Numbered from the stretch's first letter, positions 1 through 6,681 are shown. The stretch: 8,464 nt of DNA from Chloroflexota bacterium (GCA_005882715.1 VBEI01000088.1:1-8464), one strand, 5' to 3'. The notes: generated by a model not told the origin, from the letters alone. Numbers and translations: made by a program.

Positions 1-1409
1 GCACTCTGTTTGCCCTTCCAACTTACTTCTTCATTCTCTCGATGAGCACGGTGATCGTGGTTGGGATCGTCCGCGTGGCTATTGGCGATGCGCCCGGATC
101 GCTGCTGCACGAGGCTCCTCCAGAAAGGCAGATGCTGGCGACGCAAGGGCTGACGCTGTTCCTGCTGATGCGGGCGTTTTCGTCAGGAAGCGCGGCGCTG
201 ACCGGCATCGAGGCGATATCGAATGGAGTCCCGGCGTTCAAGTCGCCCGAAGTCCCCAATGCGCGTACGACCATGACGGCGATGGCGGGCATTCTCATCT
301 TTCTCTTCCTGGGCATCACCTTCCTCACTTCACGGTTTGGTTTCGTGCCGGAGGAAGACGAGACGATCGTGTCTAAGCTGGGTGCGGAGGTGCTTGGCAG
401 GAATGTTCTGTACTACGGCTACCAGGTGGCGACGGCGCTCGTCCTTTTTCTCGCCGCGAACACGAGCTACAACGGCTTCCCGCCGCTCGCCGCGATCCTC
501 GCCCGCGACCGCTTCCTGCCGAGGCAGTTCAGCTTCCGGGGCGATCGGCTCGCTTATTCGAATGGAATCATGCTGCTGGCGGCTGCGGCAGCCGTTTTGC
601 TCGCGGCGTTCGGTGGGGAGGTTACCCGGCTGATTCCCCTCTATGCGTTCGGCGTCTTCGTCTCGTTCACGCTTTCCCAGTCCGGCATGGTTAGGCATTG
701 GCTGCGGGTGAAGGAGCGCGGCTGGAAGACCGGCCTTATGATCAGCGCTCTGGGCGCGGCGGCAACCGCCGTCGTAGCGGTCATTATTCTCGGGACGAAG
801 TTCACTCACGGCGCCTGGCTCTCCGTGCTCATGATGCTCCTCCTGATGGGAATGTTCGCCTTGATCCGGCGTCATTACGACTGGTTCCAGGCGAAGATCG
901 CCGTGGACCCAACATCGCTGCCCGCAGGTGTTCCCCCGGCCGCATCGGTCGAGCACGGTGCACCGCGCGACCACGTAATCGTGCCGGTGGACGGCGTCAA
1001 CAAGATTTCGTGCGGGGCGATCGCTATGGCGCGCGAGATATCCAGCATGGTCTCCGCCGTCCATGTAGCGGAGAACAGGGACGAAGCCGAACGCTTTGCC
1101 AAAGAATGGGAGCGCAACGTCCCGGACGTACCGCTGCTCGTGATCGAGTCCCCTTATCGCGCGTTCGTGGCGCCAATGCTCGCATACCTCGAACGGCTCG
1201 ACGAGCAAGAGGACCAGCGCATTACCGTCATCCTGCCCACATTCGTGCCGAGACATTGGTGGGAGCGAATTCTCCACAACCGCGATGTCTTGCGCTTGCG
1301 CCCCTTCCTCAAGGGCCGCCCCGGCCTGCGCGTCGTCGATTTCCCGTACCAGTTGTACGAGGACAGGCCTCCCGGGAGTCGCCCGCCCGGCAGCGCACCG
1401 TCGGACTAG
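1..1409 (+). CDS. kimA: KimA-family K+ permease (APC superfamily), 5'-truncated by window edge
   Basis: This is the C-terminal part of a KimA/YdaO-type potassium-proton symporter in the inner membrane. The frame is open to the window start: codons from base 3 (TLFALPTYFF) align with the middle of the full-length paralogue downstream, so the ATG at 42 is internal and not the start. Family landmarks seen are LTGIEAISN, whose Glu is a substrate-site position in Bacillus KimA, AANTSYNGFPPLAAILARDR, and LIPLYAFGVF, which carries the conserved Tyr. The remaining membrane helices follow, then a cytosolic USP-like alpha/beta domain from about base 965 (DHVIVPVDGV to the end), where KimA is known to bind c-di-AMP. 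It ends in the family signature PRHWWERILHN and a Pro-rich tail. It lies 93 to 144 bases upstream of its paralogue, depending on the start chosen there. Generic annotation would be 'APC family permease' or 'amino acid permease'. Potassium as substrate is inferred from family membership. Confidence 0.9.
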   Translation, partial: TLFALPTYFFILSMSTVIVVGIVRVAIGDAPGSLLHEAPPERQMLATQGLTLFLLMRAFSSGSAALTGIEAISNGVPAFKSPEVPNARTTMTAMAGILIFLFLGITFLTSRFGFVPEEDETIVSKLGAEVLGRNVLYYGYQVATALVLFLAANTSYNGFPPLAAILARDRFLPRQFSFRGDRLAYSNGIMLLAAAAAVLLAAFGGEVTRLIPLYAFGVFVSFTLSQSGMVRHWLRVKERGWKTGLMISALGAAATAVVAVIILGTKFTHGAWLSVLMMLLLMGMFALIRRHYDWFQAKIAVDPTSLPAGVPPAASVEHGAPRDHVIVPVDGVNKISCGAIAMAREISSMVSAVHVAENRDEAERFAKEWERNVPDVPLLVIESPYRAFVAPMLAYLERLDEQEDQRITVILPTFVPRHWWERILHNRDVLRLRPFLKGRPGLRVVDFPYQLYEDRPPGSRPPGSAPSD

Positions 1410-1553
1410 GTTCCAAGCCACCATAAGCGGCCCGCTCCTCTAATCGCCGCCCGACCTCCCTCACGTACATGACCCGAATATTGAGCAAACGTTGAGCGGG
1501 GCGTGCACGGGCGTTCCTCAGTTACTGCTTACCATCGAAGTGGTGCTGCCATA

Positions 1554-3821
1554 ATGGAGCGAAAGCATCCGCGTTCGTTCGTCCGAATACCCCGACGCCA
1601 GCGGACACCGGGCGAGGCGGAGCCGCGAAGTCGCCAGGACGGAAAAGCGGCGCCCTCTCCGGTGCCGGGCCAGCTGTCATGGCAAGATGACGGGCGACAC
1701 GCCGAGCGCCGAGAGTCCGAGCGAATCGTCATCCCCCGCCACGAGCGTGCCGGGCTCGCGCGGTCGGGGCTTGGGATAGAGCTGCGCGAGGTCCGCTTCG
1801 GTTCAACCGCGCGCACGCCTTATTTGCGGGTCGTCCCGAGTCAGCTGAGCTTCAAATCGGTCGCCCCGGGTTACATCGCCGCCACGGAGGTAAGCAGCCG
1901 CCCGCGTGGCCGCATCGAGGCACTGGTCCAGGCGATTAAGCGCGTTGTTCTTGGCAGCCCTTTCGCCACCTCGCAGCTGATCCACGAGCGCCTAACGAAG
2001 ACCAAAGCGCTCGCTATCTTCTCGTCGGACGTGCTCTCCTCCTCCGCTTATGCGACTGAAGAGATCCTCATCCTGCTCGTTCTCGCCGGCTCAGGCGCGC
2101 TGTCCTACGGTCTGCCGATCGCGGCAAGTATCGCACTGCTGCTGGCGATCGTCAGCCTCTCCTATAGGCAGACGATTAAGGCCTACCCCAGCGGCGGCGG
2201 CGCGTACATCGTCGCACACGATAATCTCGGCCAGACGCCGGGGCTGATTGCAGCCGCTGCGCTTTTGGTCGACTACGTGCTCACCGTCTCGGTCAGCGTT
2301 GCTGCGGGCGTCGCCGCCGTCACGTCGGCCGTGCCGGAGGTCCACGACCTCCGCGTACCAATGGGCGTCGCGGTGGTCGCCTTAATCACGCTGGGCAATC
2401 TGAGGGGCGTGCGGGAGTCGGGGACGATATTCGCCGCGCCGACGTACTTCTTCCTACTGATGATGGGCGCGATGATCCTCACCGGCATCGCGAAGGTCAT
2501 GCTCGGTGAGACGCCCGGTTCACTTTTGCACGAGGCGCCGCCGCAGGAACAGGTGGTCGCCACGCAGGGGCTGAGCCTCTGGCTCATCTTCCGCGCCTTC
2601 TCTTCAGGGTGCGCCGCGCTCACCGGAACGGAGGCGATCTCGAACGGCGTACCGGCGTTTAAGCCGCCCGAGAGCCATAACGCCCGCACGACGCTCACAG
2701 CGATGGCGTTCATCCTCGGCTTCATCTTCCTCGGCGTGACATTCCTGACCAGCCGCTACGGACTGGTGCCGAGCGACAAGGAGACAATCGTCTCGCTGCT
2801 CGGGCGAGATGTCTTCGGCGAAAACGTCCTCTACTACGCGTACCAGGCGGCAACGGCCTTGGTGCTCTTCCTCGCGGCGAACACAAGTTTCGCCGACTTC
2901 CCTCGCCTGTCCGCCATCCTGGCGAAGGACAAGTTCATGCCGCGCCAGTTCGCGTTCAAGGGCGACCGCCTCGCTTTTTCGAACGGCATCATGCTGCTGG
3001 CTGGCGCCGCGGCATTGCTCTTGATTGTGTTCGGCGGCAACGTGACCAATCTCATCCCGCTGTATGCGATCGGCGTCTTCGTCTCTTTCACGCTCTCGCA
3101 GTCGGGCATGGTCCGGCATTGGTGGCGGCTGCGAGAGCCCGGCTGGCGAGGAAGTCTCGTCATCAACGGCACAGGCGCTATAGCCACCGCTGCTGTCGCC
3201 GTAATCATCACGACGACGAAGTTCAGCGGAGGCGCCTGGATCTCGATCATCGCGATGGGCTCGCTCGTCCTCATGTTCGTGCTCATCCGCCGGCATTACG
3301 ACTGGTTCCAGCACCGGACCGCCGTTGACGAGAATGCAATTCCGGCACGGGTGCCGCCTGCGCCAGGCAGCGAGGCGCCGCGCGATCACGTGATCGTGCC
3401 GGTCGACGGTCTGAACGAGATCGCGCTGGGCGCGATCAGCATGGCGCGTGAGATCTCGCCCCTGGTGACCGCCGTTCATCTCACCGACGACCGCGAGCAG
3501 GCGGAGGAGCTGCGAAAGCGCTGGGAGCGCGCAGTGCCCGACGTTCCGCTGCTGGTCATCGAGTCTCCCTATCGCGCGTTCGTCGCTCCGATGCTCGCCT
3601 ACCTCGAACGGCTCGACGAGCAGGAGCACATGCGCATTACGGTCATCCTGCCGACATTCGTCCCGCGGCACTGGTGGGAGCGTATCCTGCACAACCGCGA
3701 TGTCCTTCGCCTGCGCCCCTTCCTTAAGGACCGCCCCGGCCTGCGCCTGGTCGACTTCCCGTACCAGCTCTACGAGGACAAGCCACCGCAGAGGCCCGCG
3801 CCCGGCAGCGCGCCGGCCTAG
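1554..3821 (+). CDS. kimA: KimA-family K+:H+ symporter (APC superfamily), full length
   Basis: This is a potassium uptake permease of the KimA (YdaO) type, 755 residues from the ATG at 1554. Residues known to line the K+ site in Bacillus KimA have counterparts here: D159 and Y166 (SSDVLSSSAYATEE), D240, Y241, T244 and S248 (LLVDYVLTVSVS), T357 and E360 (LTGTEAISN), and Y504 (LIPLYAIGVF). About 12 membrane helices span residues 155-575. A USP-like cytosolic domain follows (about 611-740), known in the family to bind inhibitory c-di-AMP, and it ends with PRHWWERILHN. Relative to Bacillus KimA (about 607 aa) there are some 120 extra N-terminal residues, Arg-rich and low in hydrophobicity. The start is therefore uncertain: GTG 1503, ATG 1554, GTG 1662 and TTG 1824 are all in frame, and none has a strong Shine-Dalgarno. 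I see no ydaO-type riboswitch in the short gap upstream. Substrate is inferred from homology. Confidence 0.9.
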   Translation: MERKHPRSFVRIPRRQRTPGEAEPRSRQDGKAAPSPVPGQLSWQDDGRHAERRESERIVIPRHERAGLARSGLGIELREVRFGSTARTPYLRVVPSQLSFKSVAPGYIAATEVSSRPRGRIEALVQAIKRVVLGSPFATSQLIHERLTKTKALAIFSSDVLSSSAYATEEILILLVLAGSGALSYGLPIAASIALLLAIVSLSYRQTIKAYPSGGGAYIVAHDNLGQTPGLIAAAALLVDYVLTVSVSVAAGVAAVTSAVPEVHDLRVPMGVAVVALITLGNLRGVRESGTIFAAPTYFFLLMMGAMILTGIAKVMLGETPGSLLHEAPPQEQVVATQGLSLWLIFRAFSSGCAALTGTEAISNGVPAFKPPESHNARTTLTAMAFILGFIFLGVTFLTSRYGLVPSDKETIVSLLGRDVFGENVLYYAYQAATALVLFLAANTSFADFPRLSAILAKDKFMPRQFAFKGDRLAFSNGIMLLAGAAALLLIVFGGNVTNLIPLYAIGVFVSFTLSQSGMVRHWWRLREPGWRGSLVINGTGAIATAAVAVIITTTKFSGGAWISIIAMGSLVLMFVLIRRHYDWFQHRTAVDENAIPARVPPAPGSEAPRDHVIVPVDGLNEIALGAISMAREISPLVTAVHLTDDREQAEELRKRWERAVPDVPLLVIESPYRAFVAPMLAYLERLDEQEHMRITVILPTFVPRHWWERILHNRDVLRLRPFLKDRPGLRLVDFPYQLYEDKPPQRPAPGSAPA

Positions 3822-3839
3822 CAACCACGCCCCTCCTCC

Positions 3840-3881
3840 CATCTCGGAACTCGTACCTCGCACCTCGTACGTCGTACATCG
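3840..3881 (+). repeat. Period-7 tandem array, consensus YACCTCG (array A)
   Basis: Six consecutive heptamers read CATCTCG, GAACTCG, TACCTCG, CACCTCG, TACGTCG, TACATCG. Each ends in TCG and most begin YA. The array fills the gap between the permease stop and the -10 box of the lactonase gene. Two related arrays in the same orientation occur at 5434-5461 and 7364-7398. Function is unknown. The position could influence the -35 region of the downstream promoter. Confidence 0.75.
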
Positions 3882-3894
3882 CCACCGGCGCAGC

Positions 3895-3900
3895 TAGAAT
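3895..3900 (+). promoter_or_regulatory. -10 box (TAGAAT) of a probable leaderless promoter
   Basis: TAGAAT matches TATAAT at five of six positions and ends 7 bases before the ATG at 3908, which puts the expected transcription start at or next to the A of the start codon. No Shine-Dalgarno lies in the sequence between (ACAGGCC). This is the layout of leaderless transcripts, known to be common in several high-GC phyla. The -35 region falls inside the heptamer array and matches consensus poorly (TCGTAC at a 17-base spacer). Confidence 0.5.
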
Positions 3901-3907
3901 ACAGGCC

Positions 3908-4849
3908 ATGCCCACCATCGAGACCGTCCTCGGCCCGATCGATGATGCCGCCCTCGGCTTCACGCTCAGCCATGAGCACGTGCTCGTCGCCATGGGCGAG
4001 GACAACCACCACTACCCCTGGCTCTTCGACTGGGAGCGGACGCGAGCCAACACCGTCCGAGAGCTGTCCGAAGCGAAGGCAGGCGGCGTCGACACGATCA
4101 TCGACCTCACCACGCCCGATCTCGGCCGCGACGTCGAGTTCGTGCGGGACGTGGCGAGCGACTCCGGCGTCAACATCGTCGCCGCCACCGGAATCTGGCG
4201 CGACGTTCCGCGCTCCTTCTGGGAGCGCGGTATCGACCGCATCGCCGACATCTTCGTCCGCGAGATCGAGACCGGCATTGGCGAGACCGGCATCAAGGCC
4301 GGCGTCATCAAGGTCGCCAACGATGCCGAGGGCGTCACGCCGCAGGCCGAGCGCGTGCTACGCGGCGCCGCCCGCGCGCTCAAGCGCACCGGCTGCCCCA
4401 TCAGCACCCACCAGTGGGCCCCGACAATAGTCGGGGCGCGCCAGGTCGAGATCTTCGTCGACGAAGGCGCGCCCACGGACCGCATCTGCATTGGCCACAG
4501 CGCCGACACAACAGACGTCGCCTACCTCGAATCGCTCCTCGAGACCGGCGTCTACCTCTCGATGGACCGCTATCCCGGCGCCGAGGGCCGCCCCGACTGG
4601 CGCGAGCGCAATGCGACCGTCAAGGCGCTCGTCGACCGCGGCTGGGCGCATCGCCTGATGCTCGGCCACGACTACGCGCCCGCCCCCATCTCGGCCCGCC
4701 ATCGCGGCGACGTCGCCGCGACCGAGCCGACCCGCTACCTCTTCCTGTCGACCGTCGCCCTTCCCGCCCTGCGCGACGACGGCGTCAACGCCGAGACCAT
4801 CGACCTGATGATGCGCGAAGTCCCCCGCCGCTTCCTCACGGGTGGATGA
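3908..4849 (+). CDS. Phosphotriesterase-family hydrolase, PLL (lactonase)-like
   Basis: This is a metal-dependent amidohydrolase-superfamily enzyme of the phosphotriesterase family (313 aa, normal length for the family), a cytosolic TIM barrel with a binuclear metal centre. All expected ligands are visible: H22 and H24 (SHEHV, the HxH motif on strand 1), K135 (AGVIKVAND, the usually carboxylated bridging Lys), H168 (STHQW), H197 (IGHSAD) and D255 (LGHDY). D220-R221-Y222 corresponds to the DRY of phosphotriesterase-like lactonases, so lactone or ester hydrolysis is more likely than organophosphate hydrolysis; the natural substrate cannot be told. The C-terminus ends in the usual VPRRFL motif. 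The start is chosen on the family N-terminus (TVLGPI..LGFTLSHEH) and the -10 box just upstream; there is no Shine-Dalgarno. Codons are strongly GC-ending except around residues 172-176, where a hairpin lies. It is not obviously cotranscribed with neighbours. Confidence 0.93.
   Translation: MPTIETVLGPIDDAALGFTLSHEHVLVAMGEDNHHYPWLFDWERTRANTVRELSEAKAGGVDTIIDLTTPDLGRDVEFVRDVASDSGVNIVAATGIWRDVPRSFWERGIDRIADIFVREIETGIGETGIKAGVIKVANDAEGVTPQAERVLRGAARALKRTGCPISTHQWAPTIVGARQVEIFVDEGAPTDRICIGHSADTTDVAYLESLLETGVYLSMDRYPGAEGRPDWRERNATVKALVDRGWAHRLMLGHDYAPAPISARHRGDVAATEPTRYLFLSTVALPALRDDGVNAETIDLMMREVPRRFLTGG
4418..4437 (+). repeat. Perfect 8-bp stem, AATA-loop hairpin inside the lactonase gene
   Basis: GCCCCGAC, loop AATA, GTCGGGGC forms an uninterrupted 8-bp stem. 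It lies within codons for A171-A177 of the phosphotriesterase-family protein, in the loop after H168. It brings in ATA, the only such Ile codon I see in the gene, together with ACA and GGG, in a gene that otherwise favours C-ending codons. Comparison from memory with a Sulfolobus lactonase suggests the loop length is normal, so this is not an obvious insertion. Confidence 0.6.
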
Positions 4850-4852
4850 CTG

Positions 4853-4878
4853 TTCGCGCTGAGGTTTCTCGAAGCGTC
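4853..4878 (+). repeat. Dispersed repeat, TTCGCGCTGAGG type
   Basis: This 26-base copy starts 3 bases after the lactonase stop. It is repeated at 8408-8432 with a single T missing. It can fold as CGCT-GAG-GTTT-CTC-GA-AGCG, a short hairpin with a two-base bulge. With no T tract following, it is not a classical intrinsic terminator, though a 3'-end role is possible. Confidence 0.65.
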
Positions 4879-4909
4879 GCCCTGCGTTGGCCGCCTCAGG
4901 AGGGAGCAC

Positions 4910-4938
4910 TTGGAGGCCGCTGGAAAGCGTCCTATACT
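4910..4938 (+). promoter_or_regulatory. Promoter for the cupin gene (TTGGAG - 17 - TATACT)
   Basis: The -35 box TTGGAG (4910-4915) and -10 box TATACT (4933-4938) are separated by 17 bases, matching the sigma-70 consensus at four and five of six positions. The expected transcription start is near 4945, about 37 bases ahead of the ATG at 4982. A functional-looking promoter in front of a broken gene suggests recent decay. Confidence 0.6.
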
Positions 4939-4965
4939 TGACGCAAGCCCTCTCGTACCTTCCCC

Positions 4966-4975
4966 AAGAAGGAGG
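4966..4975 (+). promoter_or_regulatory. Strong Shine-Dalgarno AAGAAGGAGG fixing the start at 4982
   Basis: An extended anti-16S match ends 6 bases before the ATG at 4982. By contrast the ATG at 5055, which opens the longer downstream frame, has no ribosome binding site. This shows the real gene began at 4982 and that the two frames belong together. Confidence 0.75.
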
Positions 4976-4981
4976 CCTAAA

Positions 4982-5243
4982 ATGCCAGACGCAGTCCAGG
5001 CCGCGTCTCACGCTTACAGCGTAGTCGTGGAAAACGACCGGTACGAAAGCCGAAATGCACTCACACCCAGACCTTGTCGCCGTCGCACTACGAGGAGGTA
5101 AGGTCAGGTTTACTCTGGCGAACGGTGAGACCCAGGATGCGGAGTTAGCCGACGGCGAAGCGGGCTTCTTCGAGGCAACCGAACACATGACAGAGAACGC
5201 GGGCAGCAGCGATATTCACATGGTGCTCATCGAACTAAAGTAG
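4982..5243 (+). pseudogene. Small cupin-domain protein, disrupted by an out-of-frame internal deletion
   Basis: Two frames join into one small cupin. From 4982 the N-terminus reads MPDAVQAASHAYSVVVENDR, ending at 5041. In another frame, from 5040, the rest reads GTKAEMHSHPDLVAVALRGG and continues to the stop at 5243, ending HMVLIELK. In cupins of this type that I recall, about ten residues (VRVL.. to ..GP) lie between ENDR and the pre-cupin GTKAE segment. Their loss together with the frame change fits a deletion of about 32 bases. The metal-site HxH (MHSHP) and a late His (ATEHMTEN) remain. The deleted part is an early beta strand. Translation from the ATG at 5055 would give 62 residues but has no Shine-Dalgarno. 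A sequencing error could explain a frameshift but not the missing residues. The intact protein's function is unknown. Confidence 0.7.
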
Positions 5244-5252
5244 CGCTTCGCC

Positions 5253-5309
5253 CCTCCCGTTCGCGCTGCCGTAGGCCCGCCGGTGGGAGGGAGGCTCTCG
5301 AAGCGCCGC
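5253..5309 (+). repeat. Composite dispersed repeat (CCTCCCGTTCGCGCTG ... TCGAAGCGCCGC)
   Basis: The first 16 bases, 5253-5268, are identical to 8401-8416. The last 12, 5298-5309, are identical to 7426-7437. Within it GGGAGGCTCTCG (5289-5300) recurs exactly at 5366-5377. The element appears to be a mosaic of modules found in the other intergenic repeats of this window. It begins 10 bases after the cupin stop. Confidence 0.65.
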
Positions 5310-5365
5310 GCCGCCTCGCCCTCGCCCAACGCCCCGTCCCGCTCATCCTGCCGTACGGCCCGTCT

Positions 5366-5405
5366 GGGAGGCTCTCGTAGGCCTGTCCTGAGCGTAGCCG
5401 AAGGG
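5366..5405 (+). repeat. Dispersed repeat with GTCCTGAGCGTAGCCGAAGG core
   Basis: The core, at 5385-5404, has short complementary ends (GTCC and GGAC). From memory it resembles a repeat scattered in great numbers through Chloroflexota genomes and often mistranslated as short 'LRSGQA' proteins. It is preceded by GGGAGGCTCTCG, a second exact copy of the module at 5289-5300. No open frame overlapping it looks real. Confidence 0.7.
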
Positions 5406-5433
5406 ACCCGAGCGGATTCGCCACGCCCCTCCC

Positions 5434-5461
5434 TCCTTCGTGCCTCTTACCTCTTACCTCG
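5434..5461 (+). repeat. Period-7 tandem array (array B)
   Basis: Four heptamers read TCCTTCG, TGCCTCT, TACCTCT, TACCTCG. They have the same period and orientation as the arrays at 3840-3881 and 7364-7398. The array ends 14 bases from the 3' end of the desaturase gene on the opposite strand. Confidence 0.6.
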
Positions 5462-5475
5462 CCGCCCTGATGAAA

Positions 5476-6657
5476 TCAGGCTCGCGCTTCGCGCGCTGGG
5501 GCGCTCACCTGATACAGAAACTGGAGGATCTCTATGTTCGACTCCAGCGCGCCACTTTCTCGATAAGGTATCGAACGCTCTTCGCAGAACGCTCTGACGA
5601 TGACCTGAGCCCGCTTCAAGTTGTTCCTCGGCATGCTCGGGAACAGATGGTGTTCGATCTGGTAGTTCAGCCCGCCGTACCAGAAGTCCGTCAGGGGGTG
5701 AGCCTTGATATCGCGACTGGTCAACACCTGGCGGCGCACGAAGTCGAGTTGGCTCTTGCTGTCCAGAGTCGGCATCCCCTTGTGGTTGGGGGCGAACACC
5801 GACCCGAAGTACAGACCATACAGGCCCTGATGGACCAGGATAAACACGACCGCCTGCCCGACGCTGAGCGCGTAGAAGACCACGCCAAGATACAGAGCGA
5901 CGTGAAGCACGATCAGCGACGCCTCCAGCAGTCGTTGTCTCACTTCGGCCCGCAGGAGATATTGCACGCTGGCCATCCGTATGCCAATCCCTTCCAGGAG
6001 CAGGATCGGGAAGAAGTAGAAGCTCTGGTATCCAACGAGGAATCGCAGTAATCCTCGCTTGCTCCGGGCCTGCTCTTCGGAAAATGCGAGTATCGGCAGG
6101 GCCGTGTGAGGGTCGAGGTCGAGATCGTTCGGATTGACGTGATGCTGGTTGTGCGTATCGATCCACCAACTCCGGCTGAGGCCGAGCACCAGGCTGGGTA
6201 GCAAGCCAAACAAGTCGTTCCTGGGAGCCCCGTTGAAGATCTGTCTATGCCCGGCGTCGTGGCCCAGGAATCCCCACTGGCCGAACACGCACGCCAAGAA
6301 TGCGGCGTTGAGGAGCTGCAACCAGAAGTTCCCCACGACGAGCAGGAACACCAGGCTCGCGGCTAGTAGGGCTAGCGAGAGGACGACGTTGATGACGTAG
6401 AATCCGAGCTGCTTGTCCAGCAGCCCCTCTTGCGTGATCAAGCGCTTCAGGTCGGCATAATCACGTTGCTGTTCCGCCTGGGGGGATGCAGGCTCTTGCG
6501 ATCCCGCGCTCTGACGATCGCGCGTGCGTCCTTTGCGGTCCTTCCCGGCCGCGACTGCTCCCGAGGCGTTGTTGGGCAGCGTCTTCTCGGTGACCGTGAG
6601 AGGCCTCCTATCCCAGCTGTCCGGCCGGCATAGCGTCTCACGGCCAACCCCCAGCAT
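5476..6657 (-). CDS. Membrane fatty-acid desaturase (three-histidine-box family)
   Basis: This is an integral-membrane di-iron desaturase that inserts a double bond into a fatty acyl chain (acyl-CoA or acyl-lipid), using electrons from a ferredoxin or similar donor. It has 393 residues from the ATG at 6657. The histidine boxes are complete: H133-DAG-H137, H169-NQ-HH173 and Q333-IE-HH337, plus N291-H292-K-G. Hydrophobic segments lie at about 85-130, 150-162, 205-225 and 245-285. The Q of the third box is typical of front-end and DesA3-like enzymes, but there is no fused cytochrome b5 domain. Residues 1-65 are hydrophilic and probably not conserved. The start is doubtful: a perfect TAGGAGG stands 6 bases before an ACG codon (T21, base 6597), whereas the ATG at 6657 has no Shine-Dalgarno. 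It is separated from the next gene on its strand by 89 bases and has its own putative promoter. Regiospecificity cannot be read from the sequence. Confidence 0.93.
   Translation of the reverse strand: MLGVGRETLCRPDSWDRRPLTVTEKTLPNNASGAVAAGKDRKGRTRDRQSAGSQEPASPQAEQQRDYADLKRLITQEGLLDKQLGFYVINVVLSLALLAASLVFLLVVGNFWLQLLNAAFLACVFGQWGFLGHDAGHRQIFNGAPRNDLFGLLPSLVLGLSRSWWIDTHNQHHVNPNDLDLDPHTALPILAFSEEQARSKRGLLRFLVGYQSFYFFPILLLEGIGIRMASVQYLLRAEVRQRLLEASLIVLHVALYLGVVFYALSVGQAVVFILVHQGLYGLYFGSVFAPNHKGMPTLDSKSQLDFVRRQVLTSRDIKAHPLTDFWYGGLNYQIEHHLFPSMPRNNLKRAQVIVRAFCEERSIPYRESGALESNIEILQFLYQVSAPAREARA
6604..6610 (-). promoter_or_regulatory. Shine-Dalgarno TAGGAGG in front of an ACG codon
   Basis: On the minus strand TAGGAGG is followed by CCTCTC and then ACG (6597-6595), in frame with the desaturase. 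The spacing of 6 is ideal. Either ACG is used as a rare start, the codon is an ATG mutated by one transition, or the match is fortuitous and the ATG at 6657 is used. Confidence 0.45.
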
Positions 6658-6681
6658 GAATGTGCGGCTTTTGCGATCCAG

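Noticed and set aside
42..44. ATG at 42 as the start of the first permease
   Set aside because: The frame is open upstream and TLFALPTYFF aligns with the middle of the paralogue, so the gene is cut by the window edge.
1427..1437. AGCGG-C-CCGCT inverted repeat as a terminator between the permeases
   Set aside because: There is only one base between the arms and no following T tract, so it cannot form a usual terminator hairpin.
1410..1553. ydaO-type c-di-AMP riboswitch ahead of the second permease
   Set aside because: The gap is short and I see none of the paired-element layout expected. A weak AT-rich patch near 1478 is not enough to call a promoter.
2604..3863. Long open frame on the minus strand opposite the second permease
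   Set aside because: It is an antisense shadow of a high-GC gene: charged, low-complexity translation with no motifs, opposite a clear permease. The frames at 330-1424 and 4358-5188 (-) are the same.
3840..3881. CRISPR array
   Set aside because: The units are 7 bases with no spacers and no cas genes are present.
5227..5424. 65-codon minus-strand frame with an LRSGQA peptide
   Set aside because: The peptide comes from translating the dispersed repeat and is a known artefact type.
5440..6051. 203-codon open frame on the plus strand
   Set aside because: It lies opposite the desaturase, whose histidine boxes settle the coding strand.
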